Assembly: GCA_001579985.1 (NCBI GenBank)
Contig: LRSR01008846.1
Span: 1 to 37,442, forward strand
Reading direction: 5' to 3'
DNA length: 37,442 nt
From: Hypsibius dujardini
Lineage: Eukaryota; Tardigrada; Eutardigrada; Parachela; Hypsibiidae
Both the position numbers and the translations under genes were made by a program. Position 1 is the first letter of the stretch, and each line of letters begins with the position of its first letter. The notes under the pieces were generated by a model. That model did no database searches and had not been told where the DNA came from. It saw only the letters and a program-made list of their open reading frames with translations. Below, piece by piece: positions 18,622 to 30,529 of the stretch.

Positions 18622-19333
18622 ATTAATTTATATGTTCATTCACAATAAATTAGCACAAAAACCTAGTTCGAGAATGGCAACTTCTTCTGTCTTCTGTTAG
18701 AAAAGAGTTTCCATCGTTATTTACCTTGCACATATTTCCTAGCGCTATACATATAGAAGCTCAAATATTCAATTATTGTTTTGGGTTTTAAATTTTCTAA
18801 ACATTACTAAAAAATTGTTCTTTCATATGTACGTTTTGTTTCTCGTGTTTTGCTTTTAGTTCGGAATAAAAAGTTTCTAAATTTTCCAAAATTGGAGATT
18901 ACTTAACAGAAGTATTGATGTTAATGCACGAATTTTGGTCTTCAAAGATGCCTAAAATTGAGTAAGCAAAAATAATGCGATTCGATTTTTCGCAAAAAAA
19001 TTACTGATTTGCTCACTCATTTTCATTTACAGCCGACTGAAGAATAGTTTCGAAACATCGAACCCAATGATTTTACCCTCTGTATATTCATCTATCCTAT
19101 TTCATTGTTCATTTTAATTAGTAGTCAGTCGGGTTTTTTTGCTGATTTATCCCTCCACCAATGAAGCGATAAACGAAAAGGACGGATAGAAAAGAAGGAA
19201 ATACAAAACGAGCAGATGGACAGCCAGACAAATGAGCAAACGGGATGCAGACGAATGGACATACGTGTAGGGAAAGTCATGGGCAGGCGAGAAGACTAAA
19301 GACGGGGAGACGAGCACAAAAACAAACGGATGA

Positions 19334-19336
<3 letters not shown>
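18622..19336. other. AT-rich intergenic stretch
   Basis: No gene, RNA or repeat is supported. Short ORFs only. Confidence 0.45.

Positions 19337-19415
<79 letters not shown>
19337..19415. repeat. (GACA)n microsatellite
   Basis: About 20 uninterrupted GACA units. Frames through it give artefactual Gln/Thr/Asp or Cys/Leu/Ser/Val repeats on the two strands. Confidence 0.98.
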
Positions 19416-19757
19416 TCACAGGGTTGACAGAAGGGCTCATGAAACTGAAGTTGAGTATTACCACATATCGAAACCCGACTTTGTATCAAACATTTGGTTT
19501 TTTAAAGGCGTCTTAGCCATCGGTATTATTATGCCATTGCGAAAGTGAAACCATGTCTAAAAGCCATAACCACCACTACCTTAATTATTAAGTAGTTTAC
19601 TTTGAACACTCTTCGCGAGACTGGCGAAGTATTTGTTTGGTTTTCAGCAAGTTTTTATTCGCTGTTGGTTGCTGCAGGAAAGCTCGTTGCATTCACCAAA
19701 CTCAGAGACATCTCTTTCAAAATGCGCTCAGCATTCTCTGGATGATTTCTTATACTC

Positions 19758-19978
19758 AGTGGCGCGCCGACGGGGGGTGTTTTGTAGATCTGAAACCCCC
19801 CCCCCCCTCGAAAGTAAAAAAAGTGCCCTAAGGGTCCCCTATTTAGAGAAAACACCATGATGGGAAATTGTCATGCAATACTCCCCCCTTACGTGCTATC
19901 GGAAATATTTTTGATACAAACAAATAATAATTTCGGAAAAAATAACACCCCCCTCAAACCAAAGCTCGACGCGCCACT
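19758..19978. mobile_element. MITE with AGTGGCGCG ends and 5-bp target duplication
   Basis: The 221-bp element starts AGTGGCGCGCCGA and ends with the complement of AGTGGCGCGTCGA. Next inward, GGGGGGTGTT faces AACACCCCCC. It is flanked by TACTC on both sides (19753-19757 and 19979-19983). It is non-coding and contains a 13-C run. The superfamily is uncertain. Confidence 0.85.
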
Positions 19979-19983
19979 TACTC

Positions 19984-21376
19984 CAGTCTTAGTGAGAGGT
20001 AAAGCATTCTGCCTGCGCTGAACTGCAATGAGTCCAGGTCTTGTCCTCTGTGATCTCGACGATATGAAATTGGCTGAATTTTTTCTCCTAGTGCTTGTGC
20101 ATTAATCTTTACTCTGTGCACCACCCGCTTACGTTTGCGGTCCCCGATCTAGTGCTGACGGACATCATGGACAAGTGAAATGATGGATGAAGCAGTCGTT
20201 CTTTGGATGTTGTTTAGACACGGCTTTCTCCTTGCGAGAATCCAGGAGTTCTGTTGACGCCTAGATAGGATACACTACCCACTTTTGAGTGTTTCTTTTC
20301 CACGTCAGGGATTTTAGTGTGCAACATTAACACAAAGTGTGTGACATTAAAACGACTTGTGTAACATTAGATGGCCCTAATCTTACACTCTTTTATGGAT
20401 TTCCCAACCGTTTGTCTTGGAATAGTGAATTGAGATATGAGAAGTGCTCATTAAGGAAAGGAGAGAAGCGAGAAAGTAAACAGCTGTGAATCAACACACC
20501 GTAAACCACCGTGAGCCACCACAAGTTACTAGCGTTTTTGTTTTTTGCACATTAGTTAGTAAAAACAATAATGATGTTAGCTCAGCTGTTTAAGACTGAA
20601 TGTTGCATTGTACTAGTGTGCATATTTTTAGTATGCGAGAACGAGGGCAAGTGAGCCTAGCACGAGCTTAAAGTGGATACTTGTGTAACTTTAAATTTGG
20701 CTTTAATTTAATCCCTGTTTCATGTTATATTCAAATCAATAAAGTGAATGAAGCCTAAAATTTTAAGGCGATGAAAGGATGGCTTACTGAGGAATTAAAA
20801 ACGAAAAGGGAAGTCTCGATTCTTGAACTCGAACAGCAAGTCTCATTGTTTTCGTTCAAAGAAAAACAACAATTGACACAAGAGCATTCTTGAATCGACT
20901 GGATACCGAGAATGAAGAACTGAGCGTTTTTTCTAAACTTTGCACATTGACTTACTCGAATAAAACGTTATATAAGAAACTCCGGCGCATCTGAGTGGGT
21001 AAGTTTTACCCCAGAATTGCCCCTAACCCCAGCGCGTCTCACATCCGGCGCATCTTTGACTTTTTTGCTGAGTCGGGCTTCAAATAAAAACAGAATATAC
21101 AAACTACAAAATGCCTAAAAGGTAACAGAACAAATATGTAACGTGAAAAATGAATAAAGAATCGCTTGTGGCGTTTTTGGTACGTCAGGTGATGGAAATT
21201 CACAAAATTTTTAATGGAAACCACATGCAACCCCAAACGTGAACCGACTGGCTTGAAATATGCTTGAGTGTTTAATTCAGGGAGTTTTTTTATTAGAAAT
21301 ATTAAGAGGCACTATTATTCATACATCCGTCCATGAAAAGCCCCGCCACTGAACGACTGTCCAACTCGTAGCGGAT
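19984..21376. other. Intergenic stretch, no gene seen
   Basis: No ORF above 65 codons and no clear repeat. The 5' region of the FkbM-like gene lies at its right end. Confidence 0.5.
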
Positions 21377-22952
21377 ATGCGCCGTAATTTCTATTCTCTG
21401 GTGTTGTTCGTATTTTCCTGCTTTCTCCTGATAATTGTGCTCATTGAAAGGAATAAACTGTCACCAAAACAATCCAGCCGATATGTGAATACTGAAGTAC
21501 GCGCACCAGCAAGGTGGATTTTTGACATGCATTCATGGACTGATGTTTATCCTGAAGGACGCTGGTCTCAGTCTTCGATGGACTTATATTTGGATCAAAT
21601 ATTCTCGATTATTGGCAGCACAAATAAGTATTTCGTCGAATTCGGTTTCGATGGCCTGGTCTACCGGAATTCTAATAACTGGAATGAAGGAAGCGGTTCA
21701 AACACCGGAAATCTCTATGCAAAAGGATGGCGTGGGCTACTGCTTGATTCGAAGAACGAAAACCCAGCGATCAACCTGAAAAAGCATTCTTTGTATGCAA
21801 ATAATATCGCTCAAATACTTTCGGATTATGGAGTGCCAAAAGATCTGGACTTTTTGTCCTGTGACTTGGATTCTCACGACCTTTGGGTGATGCGAGCTAT
21901 TCTGGAAGCCGGTTAGAACTTTTTAACTCACAAATTCTGGCTGACACAGCAGAGCTCAATGTAGCCCAAGCAGTCGATGCCAGGAAGATGCATAAGCAAA
22001 TACACAGGCGAACACGCAACCATATAAACCTGCACAATCACATGAATTGCATTGCAACTTAGAAGACAAACAGTTCTAGGCTACGATCCTTCTAATTTTG
22101 ATTGTATTATACATCTAATAGAAGGATTCACACAACTTCATACTACAAGTATATAGTAGCGTATAAACAGCTATGGCAAGGTCACTTCTTGGCAGTTTAC
22201 GCCCATCCCTGCGCGCCCACTCATAGACTTCACATAGCGTAGGCCCATGGTTATTTGTGGGGGTCGAGGAAGTAACCTTGCCACAGCTATAAGTAGTACT
22301 CAATAATTTTTCTATGAAATATAATCTTTACCATTTAACTGTTAACGACTTTCAAATAGAATAGAATGGATCCTACAAATTATATTAAATATATGAATGC
22401 TACAAATACGATATGCGGTGCTCATGATAGGTCCGACCATCACCCTACCACAGAACGTATGGAAGCATCCATGTTATTTTGGTTACAGGATATCGACCAC
22501 GAGTTATGACTGTCGAGTATAACGTCAACTACCCCATCTCGGTGGCTTTAACCAGCATGGACCCGACAGTCGAAAATCATGGTTCGCTTCCAAGAGGGTA
22601 CAAGTTTCGCTGGCAACACTGTGCATTTGGTGCCTCAGCTAAAGCACTTTGGATAGTAGCTAACTCATTTGACTACGTGATGATTGGAAGAGTTTCACAG
22701 CTGGATCTGATTTTCATACGCAAAGAGCTACTGGAGGATTGGATGCTTGTTCCCGAGATGGAATGGTTTTTTCGCGATATGAACTATACACTTCTGCATA
22801 ATCATTTAGGCAATCGCGCATTGCTTCGGCATATTGTTGATTATGAAATGTACCTGCAGACGTCCGATCTCATTTTCAGTCATGCTTCAGCGAGGAGGTA
22901 TCTCAAACATTTGGATTTGGAATGTTTTAGAGCATTCAATGAAGAGTTCTAG
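21377..22952 (+). CDS. Type II membrane FkbM-like methyltransferase
   Basis: Two exons, 21377-21911 (GCC G|gttaga) and 22489-22952 (ttacag|GA TAT), join in phase 1 to give 332 residues. The junction falls inside the recognisable sequence EAGYRPRVMTVEYN, which confirms it. One membrane segment lies at about residues 6-23. The SAM-binding core begins YFVEFGF (residues 85-91), followed by GSGSNTGNLY, GWRGLLLD (117-124, with acidic Asp124) and DFLSCDLDSHDLWVMRAIL (158 onward). Exon 2 has FGASAKAL and a QLDLIFIRKELL end, as in animal members of the family. FkbM-type enzymes methylate hydroxyl groups, often on sugars. Substrate here is unknown and location is probably the Golgi lumen. The donor GTTAGA is weaker than usual but the only one that keeps frame. 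No inactivating change is seen. Confidence 0.85.
22156..22298. repeat. Inverted repeat in the FkbM-like gene intron
   Basis: ACAGCTATGGCAAGGTCACTTC near 22168 faces GGAAGTAACCTTGCCACAGCT near 22268, with about 75 bp between. It is a small foldback repeat, about 145 bp overall, non-coding. Confidence 0.7.
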
Positions 22953-24885
22953 CTAAGCGAGTGCAATTTTCCAGTTTTTGTTTGTAGTGAACTTTATTTA
23001 TAACGCGATTCAAGAGCGGTAAAATTATATAAAGCGAGGCTGATGTTAAGCGAACTGGAAACTGGAAGATAGCTTGATTTCATTAAACCATCTCAACAGG
23101 TCAACGCCTTGCAATACATTACTATATCCTGATCCCGGTGAGCGTATCCATATATCTAATTTTACCTTGGGTTCAAGTACCATATCATAACAGTACTGGT
23201 GTGTGTGGAAAACAGGAACGCCCCAGTAGGAAGCCCATTGATCATTTTCGAATAAGGGGGCGCTACGTTGATTCGCGCAATGAGACTAACTAATTTGCCT
23301 ATCCGATCGGATTTTGACCCGAACTTATGCTAATCCAAAGATGCATGCCAGAGGGAAAGCACTCTCAAATGAGCAGTCTTAGTTTTCAAACTTTACGCGT
23401 GCTTGGAAACTTTTACTCAACTATAAATATATAAAATTTGTATTTTTAACTATACGGGAACAGAAAGATCGCGAACCAAAATCTTGAAATTCAAGGCCGT
23501 AGGATGTCATGTTATTGTAGTTCATTCTGATTAAACATGTCGCTAAATAACTGTACTAGCGAGCATGCAACCCACGCTAAGAAATGCGGAGGGAGAATAG
23601 CTCGAGCTCGGACATTGTTCAAGTTTGAGCCACGACATCACGATCACGTTTTGACCCTTGGAATTCACGAAAAAATATAACGTGGCATAGGGCGAATGAC
23701 TTTTTAGCAAAAAACGCGAGGCCCACTAATAAGCTTCGTTCGCCCCGCTTGACTAGTACTAAGATAACATAACTTCTTCAGACTTTTTTGTCATGGACAC
23801 AATAAGAAGCTATCAAAAAATCTATATAATGAAAAATCACATTTTTAAAATATGAAAGCCCATTAAGGCTTTTTCATAAGAACTGGGGTATTTTTTCCTT
23901 GCTGGCATGTTATACTTTTATCAAAGTCAGTTGCGCCGCTCGCTGCAGTTCAAAGATACCCAGCTGCAAGTCTGAGTCGAAAATGCAAAGAGTTTTGAAA
24001 AATAAAATTTGCCCTTTTTATTTGCATGAATTATTTGCTTGTGACATATATGTATTTACAAAGGCGGCTTCGATCACTTCAGAAATGAGCTACTCAAGGC
24101 AAGGATGAGAAAAATAAATTGATTTAAAAAATATTCGCACTATATACTAATAATCGATGCGATTGATAGAAAGGCAAAGCTAGCGCCAGCCAATCAGACG
24201 CCTCAACCATACTTGTTGGACATACCCAGGTCTGTGACACACAAACGTACAAACAGACATTCTCAAATGTGAAACATGAGACTGAATAAAAGGACCTTGT
24301 CGCTTCGCTTCTCTGTTTGACTGTTGTGGTTGAAAAAAGCAGCCTTGTTCTAGGGGACCTAGATCAAACGTTCTGCGTTTTTCTCGTAGAACCATATTTA
24401 AAAATTCGATTCAAAAAAATAACGGCAATTGAATTGTTTATCTGTTAATCTAAGTTTGAGGCACACTGTGTGCACCCAAAGTATGGCAGAAAGGAAGGGG
24501 CAAGACATCCATTTGCCTTGTAGACTTCAACACATTTATTGGCGTACTCCTCCAAACGGCAAAAACGCATTTGTTCCGTAGAAGCGCTCAACCTGTCGAG
24601 GTGGCTCATTCTTTGATCTCGAGACTAACGTTTTCAAATATGCTACAAACAATTTTGTGTGTGCAGTGGCAGAGTAACCCTGCAGAAGCCCATCAGTTGA
24701 CCGAATGTAATCACCGAATAGCTAAACAATGTGGGCCCTCTCTATGAAACGCTCCTAGTTATGAAATGATAATGACATTCGCTTCCAAACATTTAGCGTC
24801 TTATGTAAAATATTCTCTAAAACCTCTATTTGGCTTTTTGCAGCGCTCGCAATTACATTGATATCACGATTATTTGCTTCAAATT
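22953..24885. other. Intergenic stretch, no gene seen
   Basis: Nearly 2 kb of AT-rich sequence between the FkbM-like gene and the first LysM gene. ORFs are short and featureless on both strands. Confidence 0.5.
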
Positions 24886-26230
24886 ATGTCGGCCAAGTCG
24901 TATGGTCACCTTTCAATTTGGAATGAACGAAAGCATCGTAATTGGAATCGATCACCTTTTATAATCTTTGCCGGTTCATTTATCTCCCTTACAATAGTAG
25001 TGTGGATTCTCTACGTTAAAAAATCGAGGATACTTTATGGAATGAGCGATATCAAAAGTATGTCAAATATCTCGAGCCCTATTGTTTCGATGAATTTTGA
25101 GTATCTTCCTGTAATTTTGTGGTTATTTTTCAGGTATGGGAAACGAGCACAAAAACGTACGTACAGACTACGAGATCTTACAACACAACGCATATTTATT
25201 TGAACACTTTAACGTAAATTTATATTTCATATTTTATGTATTTAAGATAAAGCTCGCCTCTGGTTCGTCTAATCTTGTCTCACAGCAGTTCTAACTCATT
25301 GGCTTTGTTGGTGATGATCGTTTGAGCAATACCAAAAAAAAACATTATTAGAAATTGTTCATCATACTTACTGAACTTTATGTAGCTCGAATACGTATGG
25401 TTCAAACATTAATTCAATATGGTTCCACGGAATGTACACCGAACGAACCGTTAATCTGATTCCAGCAGCAATCAAACCAATGATCACTTATTCGTTTAAA
25501 ACACACATCCGAACTAGATTCGCCGAGCTAACACAAAATAATCATGGACGAAGCAAACCACACTAAATCGGGAATTGCTCGCATTTCAGATGCCAATTCA
25601 AAATTAAAATAACAGAAATCAGGTAGCCTAGAATGACTGATGAATTTGGTCGTTATTTTCAATGTCCTGTATAATATAAGCAGTTTAGGTTGCGGAAGTT
25701 TAAATAATTCACACAGTTCCATTCAGCTTAACTGCCACGATAAGAAACGGGATTTATTTAAATACAATGACATTAGCACATTATATTCCTATTCATACCT
25801 TATCAACGTTACAATATTATTATAACCCGTAATCAAGAACTGTTTTTGTGTTACAGGGAGCTTCTGGAATATGGATTCCAGCACTACCAATCTTGAGTAG
25901 GAGTTTAAGCCTTTTATCACCGTGTTATCTTTGAATAACCCTTATACCATTGTTCTAGTCTCAACAACGGTAGTGCCAGAATCGGCCGATGGCGTGACTT
26001 ATAAATCCTATAAAGATCCACCAGATGGTCCCTTTTGTGTCGTAACATCGAAACACGGAGACCATTGCGGAGGCATCATCGTCAGATACGGTGTCATAAA
26101 CAGTGCGCGCTTGGAGCAAATGAACAATGGTCTCAACTGCTATCCTTTTAGCACGATTCCGGGAGGAAAAGTGATATATATCAGGCGGGATCAGGGTTGT
26201 GATTCTTCATGCACCAAAGATTTGTGCTGA
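24886..26230 (+). CDS. Membrane-anchored LysM protein A
   Basis: Exon 1 is 24886-25057 (ATC AAA A|gtatgt) and exon 2 is 25959-26230 (gttctag|TC TCA). Phase 1 on both sides gives 147 residues. A basic N-terminus is followed by a membrane segment at about 25-44, then a linker, then one LysM domain at about 83-132. The domain shows the LysM pattern: CVVTSKHGDHC, YGVINSARLEQMNNGLNC, PGGKVIYI. Six cysteines at 84, 94, 118, 138, 142 and 147 probably form three disulphides, so the domain should be lumenal or extracellular. LysM binds GlcNAc polymers such as chitin or peptidoglycan. A paralogue with the same cysteine pattern and intron phase lies at 33156-34905 on the other strand. The ATG at 24886 is the first in frame. 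Confidence 0.82.
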
Positions 26231-26664
26231 TCATGCGAACATGTTGTGCAGTGTTTTGCAATTCTAGATGCCCAAATGGACTTCCTTTAATTGCGAATTC
26301 TACATTACTTGTGTTGGGAGCTGCAGCTGTTGAGAATAATTGAGAATAATATTCCGCCTCTACTGCAAAAAAAATAGAGAAAGAATCAACCCCAACTGCA
26401 GTAAATATTAACGCAAGCCTCTATGATAATTTTGATCAACTTTTCTCTATCTACACTGTACGGTACTCGATTTCATTTCGAGAGGAAAAAGGGGGTTAGC
26501 ATGTAGCGAGATTTGGGCAAGACTATTTCCATTCAGTGGCAATCTTTCATGTTTTTCATTCACTTACTGTAGTATCTACCAATACCTCTGCCTACCTGCC
26601 TGCCTGCCTACTTGTCTGTCTGTCTGTCTGTCCCTGCCCAAATACCCTCCTTGAATATCATGAC
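26231..26664. other. Downstream flank of LysM A
   Basis: Probably includes the 3' UTR. A CTGC/CTGT simple repeat lies at about 26590-26634. Nothing else is supported. Confidence 0.45.
26590..26634. repeat. CTGC/CTGT microsatellite
   Basis: CCTGCCTGCCTGCC runs into TGTCTGTCTGTCTG, an imperfect tetranucleotide tract. Confidence 0.9.
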
Positions 26665-27015
26665 TCAGGTTTCTTCATTAATCCCGAGTAAGAAATACAA
26701 TATTAATTTTTTCTGTTGTTTCTTCCTGTCTGAAAAAACATCCACAAGATTCTTGAGCATTGAGTTGTTGACGGAAGCCTCATATTTTTGTACGTCAAAG
26801 TCGCGTTTCCACTCCGTGGCTATCGAAATAAAACTGTACCGAGATTGGTGTAATTGATACGCTCTTCTGGCACACGCCAGATAGACGACTTTTAATGTGA
26901 AGTACAGTACTATTGCAGGCAGCAGACGGAATACTGTAAGTAGAAGGAACCCGGGATCACTATGAATGAGGCACCCGTAATATTCCCAACTGTTTGCGAG
27001 TTCCCAGCCGGTCAA
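26665..27015 (-). CDS. Possible exon of a membrane protein, unidentified
   Basis: A minus-strand open frame of about 116 codons without a good ATG start (the first codon is TTG). It contains a clear hydrophobic segment (FLLLTVFRLLPAIVLYFTLKVVYLAC) followed by a charged, probably helical stretch (SIATEWKRDFDVQKYEASVNN). The composition is more protein-like than that of random AT-rich ORFs, and such a pattern could be an internal exon of a multi-pass receptor. No family can be named and no splice partners were found, so this is tentative. Confidence 0.25.
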   Translation of the reverse strand: MTGWELANSWEYYGCLIHSDPGFLLLTVFRLLPAIVLYFTLKVVYLACARRAYQLHQSRYSFISIATEWKRDFDVQKYEASVNNSMLKNLVDVFSDRKKQQKKLILYFLLGINEET

Positions 27016-27504
27016 GAGAGATGATGGCCCGCAAAGTTATGGTATTCGTACGTTGTCCTCAAAATTGATTTTCCTTTAGAAATGCTAAAGAATCCAATTG
27101 AGCATTGGATGAATTGCTAGGAAAGGGAGTTGCTCACAGCGATTTTATAAGTGGAAAGAGAGCGCTTTGTAGCCAGTGCACTTCATTCCTATTGTTCAAG
27201 TGGTCCTTTTGCCTTGCACGCATTTTCACGAGCGATCCGCACTGGTCAACTTTGTCGATTTCCCTTGAATTTCTCGGGGTTTTTCTCAAATTCATGCTTT
27301 TTTGAGTAATATTCAGCAAGATAAATTTTGGTTCTATTTAAACTGTACATTTTGCAGAGTGGAAAATATTTTATTGTATATATGAATATATTTTTTCAAG
27401 TCAACTTTTGTCCGCTAGGAGAATTCCTATGTTCTTCACTGATGCTAAACGCGGACTTCAAACTCGAAAGTAAGACCGCTGGAACATTTTCTAAACTTTT
27501 TATG
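27016..27504. other. Intergenic stretch, no gene seen
   Basis: Short ORFs only, on both strands. Confidence 0.4.
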
Positions 27505-27855
27505 TAGTCCTCCTTGCGACGTAGAAGAAGATGAGGAAGAGGATGAAGTGGAAGACGACAATGACGTTGATGAGGATGGGGAGGAAGAAATTGTAGATGA
27601 TGAGGATAACGCTGATGACGACGAAGAAGTTGAGGAGGAAGACGAAGAGCTCGATAATGAGGATGAAGTCGAGAAGAAGGACGGGTCGACGATGAAGAAG
27701 ATATAGATGATGATGACGAGAACGACGAAGTGAAAGAAGAATGTGACGTTGAAAATAAAGAATTGGAGGAAGAGGAGAACGTGGATGAGGACGACGAATA
27801 GGATGATATGGAGGACGAAGAAGAAGAACATCCTCAAAACCAAGCATCCTTCTGC
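27505..27855 (+). repeat. GAN trinucleotide tract coding for Asp/Glu in one strand
   Basis: About 350 bp of degenerate GAA/GAT/GAC codons. One plus-strand frame reads almost only Asp and Glu from 27505 to a TAG near 27705. A second frame takes over and ends at a TAG near 27800. It is either a decayed acidic-domain exon or an expanded trinucleotide repeat. The minus-strand Ser/Leu ORFs are its mirror image. Confidence 0.65.
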
Positions 27856-27919
27856 TGATCCAGACGCCGTGTATCCACCCCCACCAGACATAGCTGTAAA
27901 CGTCTCGCTACCCATAAAG

Positions 27920-29150
27920 TCCAAAGATGTTTGGCGGACATCTCATCTTTTGCGAATGGATCAGTCGGTTGTTTTAATTTTTTTGCTCCCGCAGCGCCTC
28001 AAGGCTCTGGTTGCTGCCAGGGGAGACGTTGCGGGACGCCTGGTGGATTGCCTTGCCGCCATTTTTATCATCATGATGTGTGGTGGTGTTCCTTTGACAG
28101 TTTGTTCGCTGTCGTACGGGGGAATCTGACCGCAATCAACAAAGAGGACGGCGGCATCCGTCCTATTCCTGCAAGAACACCCTACGGCGACAAGTGGGGA
28201 AGATAGCCAACAGACGGGTGATGGCCGCCATTGGGGAGCTAGTACGGCCACGTCAACTGGGATACGGGGCACCGGGTGGAGCGAAAGCGGTGGTCCATGC
28301 GACCCGCAATTTTCTGGAAGAGGAGGCGTTGGTGATACTGAAATTGATTTCCGAAACGCTTTCTATGCGGTCCGCCACGACAAATTACTGGCGGCCGTCC
28401 GCACCGACCTGCCGAAATATTACGCCCTCGTTCATGGGATGTACCGCCATTTGACAGAGCTGTTCTTCGGCGACCATGTTCTACCATCCGAGTCGGGCGT
28501 TTAGCAGGGGATCCCTTGGGATATCCCTTGGGAAATCCCTCGTGGGCTGTCTGGCGCCCTGCGGTCACGCCTCAACGCTTGGTACCTCAACGACGGCTTT
28601 TTGGGCGACACCGTCGATGTGGTGCCGGAGGATCTGCAATCGGTCATGGCAACGGGCAGGGAGATATGCCTAAAATTAAACCTGGCCAAGTGCGAGGCAT
28701 TTGTTTTTGCAGGTGATGCCGCCAACCGCCAAAAAAATAAGGGCATCCATTCGCTATTACACTATGATCATCACTTTCTCTGGCCCAGAGGAGCTGTCAT
28801 TACTGGTCGCACCCTTGCTACTGGAGGGCCTTTCTACGCTCCGTCTTCTGGCGAGCCGATTGGGCATACTGCCGGTCCACCGAACTCTCTTCATACTCCG
28901 CAATCGTCTCAGCACTCCTAATGTGCCGTAGATGCTGTGGTACTCACCGGCCTGGTCCCGTCCCGACATGCTGGATGAACTTGATGAGGTTCTTCAGTCA
29001 AGTGAGGAGGATATCACCAAAACTGCTATGAAGACGGGTGTGTAGCGCCAGGCAACACTGCTGGTTACCAGGGGCGGTTTGGATATCCGGAACGACAGCC
29101 TGACAGCTCCGACCCATGACTGTGCAGTCTCACCGGGATTGATGCACCGT
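27920..29150 (+). pseudogene. Dead non-LTR retrotransposon reverse transcriptase
   Basis: Pieces of one RT can be followed through several plus-strand frames. These are KEDGGIRPI near 28140, PRQLGYGAPGGAKAVVHATR near 28250, motif A as DFRNAFYAV (near 28350), and ELFFGDHVLPSESGV followed by a stop in motif B (TAG at 28501). Motif C is YLNDG in place of YxDD, so a catalytic aspartate is lost. LNLAKCE follows. Downstream, SRLGILPVHRTLFILRNRLS and WYSPAWSRPDMLDELDEVL continue the usual C-terminal part, with stops after NVP and after MKTGV, and then VTRGGLDIRND. At least two frameshifts, three stops and a motif substitution make it inactive. The 5' end, endonuclease and tail were not found. Confidence 0.75.
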
Positions 29151-29526
29151 TAACACCGAAACGGCGGAAAGATTTGGGACACGCCAACGGTGGAGGAGGG
29201 AGTCCGGGCTATGTGTGTGTGTTCTTCAGGGACTATAGGGCACACAGAGTTATTTTATCTGCATGAGCTCCGCTCAAAGAAAAACATCTACTGCGCCCAA
29301 AGTATTTTTTAAGGGCCCCCACCATGACGCGAATACTTATGATAAGCCCATAATAAACGCATCAAGCATAGAATTTAGAATAGATGCAATTCGTTGAGAT
29401 ACAAATGCGCAGCACGATCATCGGAGTGGACTTGCGGGCCAAAAACCGGGAGACTCAGGAAGTGCAATAGTATTAAAGCGCATTGATCACGCATCTTTCC
29501 GGGCTAACACAGCAACTTGTGTCAGC
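29151..29526. other. Flank of the dead retrotransposon
   Basis: No supported feature. It may include the remaining 3' end of the non-LTR element. Confidence 0.35.
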
Positions 29527-29690
29527 GGCACCGAAGAAGAGGACACAGCTAAACAGAATTTGACGGATGAGAAAGAGGACGACGAGGAAGAAGATGAAGT
29601 CGACGTGGGGAAGGATGTCGATGAAGATGAGGATGATGATGACGCGGTTGAGAACGGGAATAGTTGGGCTGAAAGTCCAAAAATACTGTC
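29527..29690 (+). repeat. Second acidic GAN-codon tract
   Basis: A plus-strand frame reads TEEEDTAKQNLTDEK and then a run of Asp/Glu residues to about 29650, followed by NGNSWAES. It resembles the tract at 27505. No start, splice sites or domain can be assigned. It could be an exon of an acidic protein or a repeat. Confidence 0.5.
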
Positions 29691-30200
29691 ATCTGTAAAA
29701 TGCGCTGCTCCAATCATAATACAATGCTTTAAAGTATTTTGTCTTACCTGGTGCGGTGACTCCATCAACTGGCGGTTGAATAAATTTATGATGGATCGAT
29801 TCTGCTCGATTTGTTCTCCTCACGTGAACTGAATATATCCATCGCTTAGTTCCATGTTTGTCTTTTTACTTCCCATTCTGTATTTCAAACTAGCCATTTG
29901 TCGGTGCTCTTGTGATGCCCTTTGTCCGTGCGGATTTCTGGCGAGCTTCCGTCCTTGATTGGGCAACAGACATATGAAGCAAGACTTTGAACAACAGGAC
30001 GTAACATAATATTGAGCCCATTTCGTCCATGTCTTGGTGAATAAAAATAACCAATTCTTCCTGTTTGTGCCAATAATGCTTTCTGCTTCTATATATTTGA
30101 TCACGTTGAGAAATTGTATAGATACATCTGTTACAAATTATAAATTTTGATATGTAAATGGCAGGGATATAATTACCCGAACTATTGGGGTGTTGTTGTT
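29691..30200. other. Intergenic stretch, no gene seen
   Basis: Overlapping minus-strand ORFs (29820-30104) show no recognisable domain. Confidence 0.35.
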
Positions 30201-30470
30201 ACCGTAGCTCACCGTATCATCACGAAGCTTGGCGTAGCTTGACGTAGCTCACCATAGCATGCAGTAGCTTGACTTAGCTTGCCGTAGTATGGCGCAGCAT
30301 AGCATAGCTCAAAACAGCATACCGTAGCTTGGCATAGTTTGCCGTAACAGGGCGTAGCTTACCGTAGCATACCGTAGCTAGCCGTAGCTTGACGTGGTAC
30401 GGCGTAATTCATCGTAGCTTGGTGTAGCTCGCCATTGTATACCGTAGCTTGCCATACCATACCAAAGCTT
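30201..30470. repeat. Tandem repeat with an exact 10-bp period
   Basis: Twenty-seven consecutive 10-bp units follow the consensus RCCGTAGCTT (variants end AGCTT, AGCAT or AGCTC). Although individual units differ at 1-5 positions, none has gained or lost a base over 270 bp. Boundaries are 30201 (ACCGTAGCTC) and 30470 (ACCAAAGCTT). Confidence 0.95.
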
Positions 30471-30529
30471 GGCAGACATGGGTACAGGCATAAGAGTCCT
30501 ACCATAAAAAGCTTAACACAATTTCTCTG

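Noticed and set aside
19147-19489. ORFs of repeated Cys-Leu-Ser-Val or Arg-Gln-Thr-Asp
   Set aside because: Products of the (GACA)n microsatellite read in all frames.
27445-27924. Minus-strand ORFs rich in Ser/Leu/Phe (up to 159 codons)
   Set aside because: They are the reverse complement of the GAN acidic tract and have no other protein character.
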